A stretch of DNA of 33,557 nt from Myxococcales bacterium (GTDB lineage: Bacteria > Myxococcota_A > UBA9042 > GCA-2863065), in contig JADMJS010000469.1 of NCBI GenBank assembly GCA_018780435.1, positions 1 to 33,557 of the forward strand, in the 5' to 3' direction. How positions within the stretch are numbered: the stretch's first letter is position 1; every line of letters starts with the position of its first letter. The translations under genes and the position numbers were made by a program. The notes beneath the pieces are model-generated. The model was not told where the DNA came from and did no database searches. It saw nothing but the letters and a program-made list of their open reading frames with translations. Below, one piece after another: positions 33,024 to 33,557 of the stretch.

Positions 33024-33031
33024 CGCGCGCC

Positions 33032-33557
33032 ATGAGCAACCCGCCTGACCGCCTCCTCCTCCTCGACGCGTCGAACTACATCTTTCGGGCCTATCACGCG
33101 ACGAGCGCGCGGTCCGGCTTCGAATCGACCCTCACGACCAGCGCCGGGATGCCGGTCAACGCCGTGCTGGTCTTTACGAACATGTTGCGGAAGCTCATTC
33201 GCGACCTGAAGCCGACCCACTTCGCGTGCGTCTTCGACGCGCCGGGCGCCAAAGCGACGCGTCAGGCGGAGTACGCGGAATACAAGAAGAATCGGGCCGA
33301 GACGCCCCCCGATCTGGTCGTTCAGCTCCCGTACATGAGGCCCATCGCGAAGGCGCTTGGCGTCACCCTCATCGAAGAGCCGGGCATCGAGGCGGACGAC
33401 CTCATCGCCACGTTGGCCAAACAAGCCGGGGCGCAGGGCGTCGATGCCGTGATGGTCTCGTCCGACAAAGACCTCTATCAGCTCCTCGATCACGGCGTTC
33501 GCCTCTACGACGGCATGAAGGACAAGTGGATCGACGCCGCGGCCTGCATCGAGAAGT
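33032..33557 (+). CDS. polA: DNA polymerase I, 5'-3' exonuclease domain (3' end outside window)
   Basis: The first 175 codons are visible. The N-terminal FEN-like nuclease domain is clear: LLLLDASNYIFRAYHAT (metal-binding Asp), PVNAVLVFTNMLRKLI, FACVFDAPGAKATRQAEYAE (Asp and the helical arch), YKKNRAETPPDLVVQLP, GVTLIEEPGIEADDLIATLA (EADD metal site) and DAVMVSSDKDLYQLL. In a complete gene the 3'-5' and polymerase domains would follow; a stand-alone exonuclease is possible, as the window ends first. PolA removes RNA primers and fills gaps in replication and repair. The ATG at 33032 is supported by the 8-nt-spaced TATGCT. Confidence 0.88.
   Translation, partial: MSNPPDRLLLLDASNYIFRAYHATSARSGFESTLTTSAGMPVNAVLVFTNMLRKLIRDLKPTHFACVFDAPGAKATRQAEYAEYKKNRAETPPDLVVQLPYMRPIAKALGVTLIEEPGIEADDLIATLAKQAGAQGVDAVMVSSDKDLYQLLDHGVRLYDGMKDKWIDAAACIEK

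Overview
The window is GC-rich DNA (by eye about two thirds G+C) from a deltaproteobacterium-like organism, most likely a member of the Myxococcota. The pointers are many Cys-rich or Asp-rich secreted lipoproteins with MopE-type and thrombospondin-type-3-like repeats, frequent GTG/TTG starts, tightly overlapping genes, and family types such as SUFU, CAP and DUF6973-like proteins. No taxonomic search was possible, so this is inference. No rRNA, tRNA, CRISPR array or intact transposase was seen.

Region by region. 1-2.2 kb: the 3' end of dnaE2 converges on a Cys-rich lipoprotein gene. 2.0-9.5 kb is an unstable stretch. It holds a 5'-truncated AAA-ATPase/PD-(D/E)XK remnant, an intact SAM methyltransferase, and a 2.7 kb insertion-like segment bounded by a 265-bp direct repeat of the methyltransferase 3' end. 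That segment carries lectin/MopE gene debris and a translationally coupled pair of PD-(D/E)XK nuclease-like genes. Inorganic pyrophosphatase and an N-formylglutamate-amidohydrolase-like gene follow. The shared 3' end of the latter gene and the convergent giant lipoprotein gene is copied about three times in a 522-bp composite repeat.

9.3-27.8 kb is almost entirely on the minus strand and codes for cell-surface or periplasmic proteins: a 1347-aa Ca-binding-repeat lipoprotein, a left-handed beta-helix (hexapeptide) protein, a DUF6973-like protein, a secreted dockerin-bearing beta-helix protein directly downstream of a 1444-aa lipoprotein with five cohesin-like modules, an alpha/beta-hydrolase lipoprotein, and a chained operon encoding an MBL-fold hydrolase, a SUFU protein, a CAP lipoprotein and an outer-membrane-type protein.

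28.9-33.6 kb is on the plus strand and is housekeeping-like: exported amidohydrolase, pyrD and alpha/beta hydrolase with overlapping stops and starts, then a cyclic-nucleotide-binding protein coupled to a GNAT acetyltransferase, then the 5' end of polA.

The most interesting systems are (1) the adjacent cohesin-like scaffold lipoprotein and dockerin-like beta-helix protein, which look like a compact cellulosome-style surface attachment pair, and (2) the nuclease-like gene pair inside the repeat-bounded segment. Several genes also carry -10-like hexamers only 6-8 nt before the start codon, which suggests leaderless transcripts.
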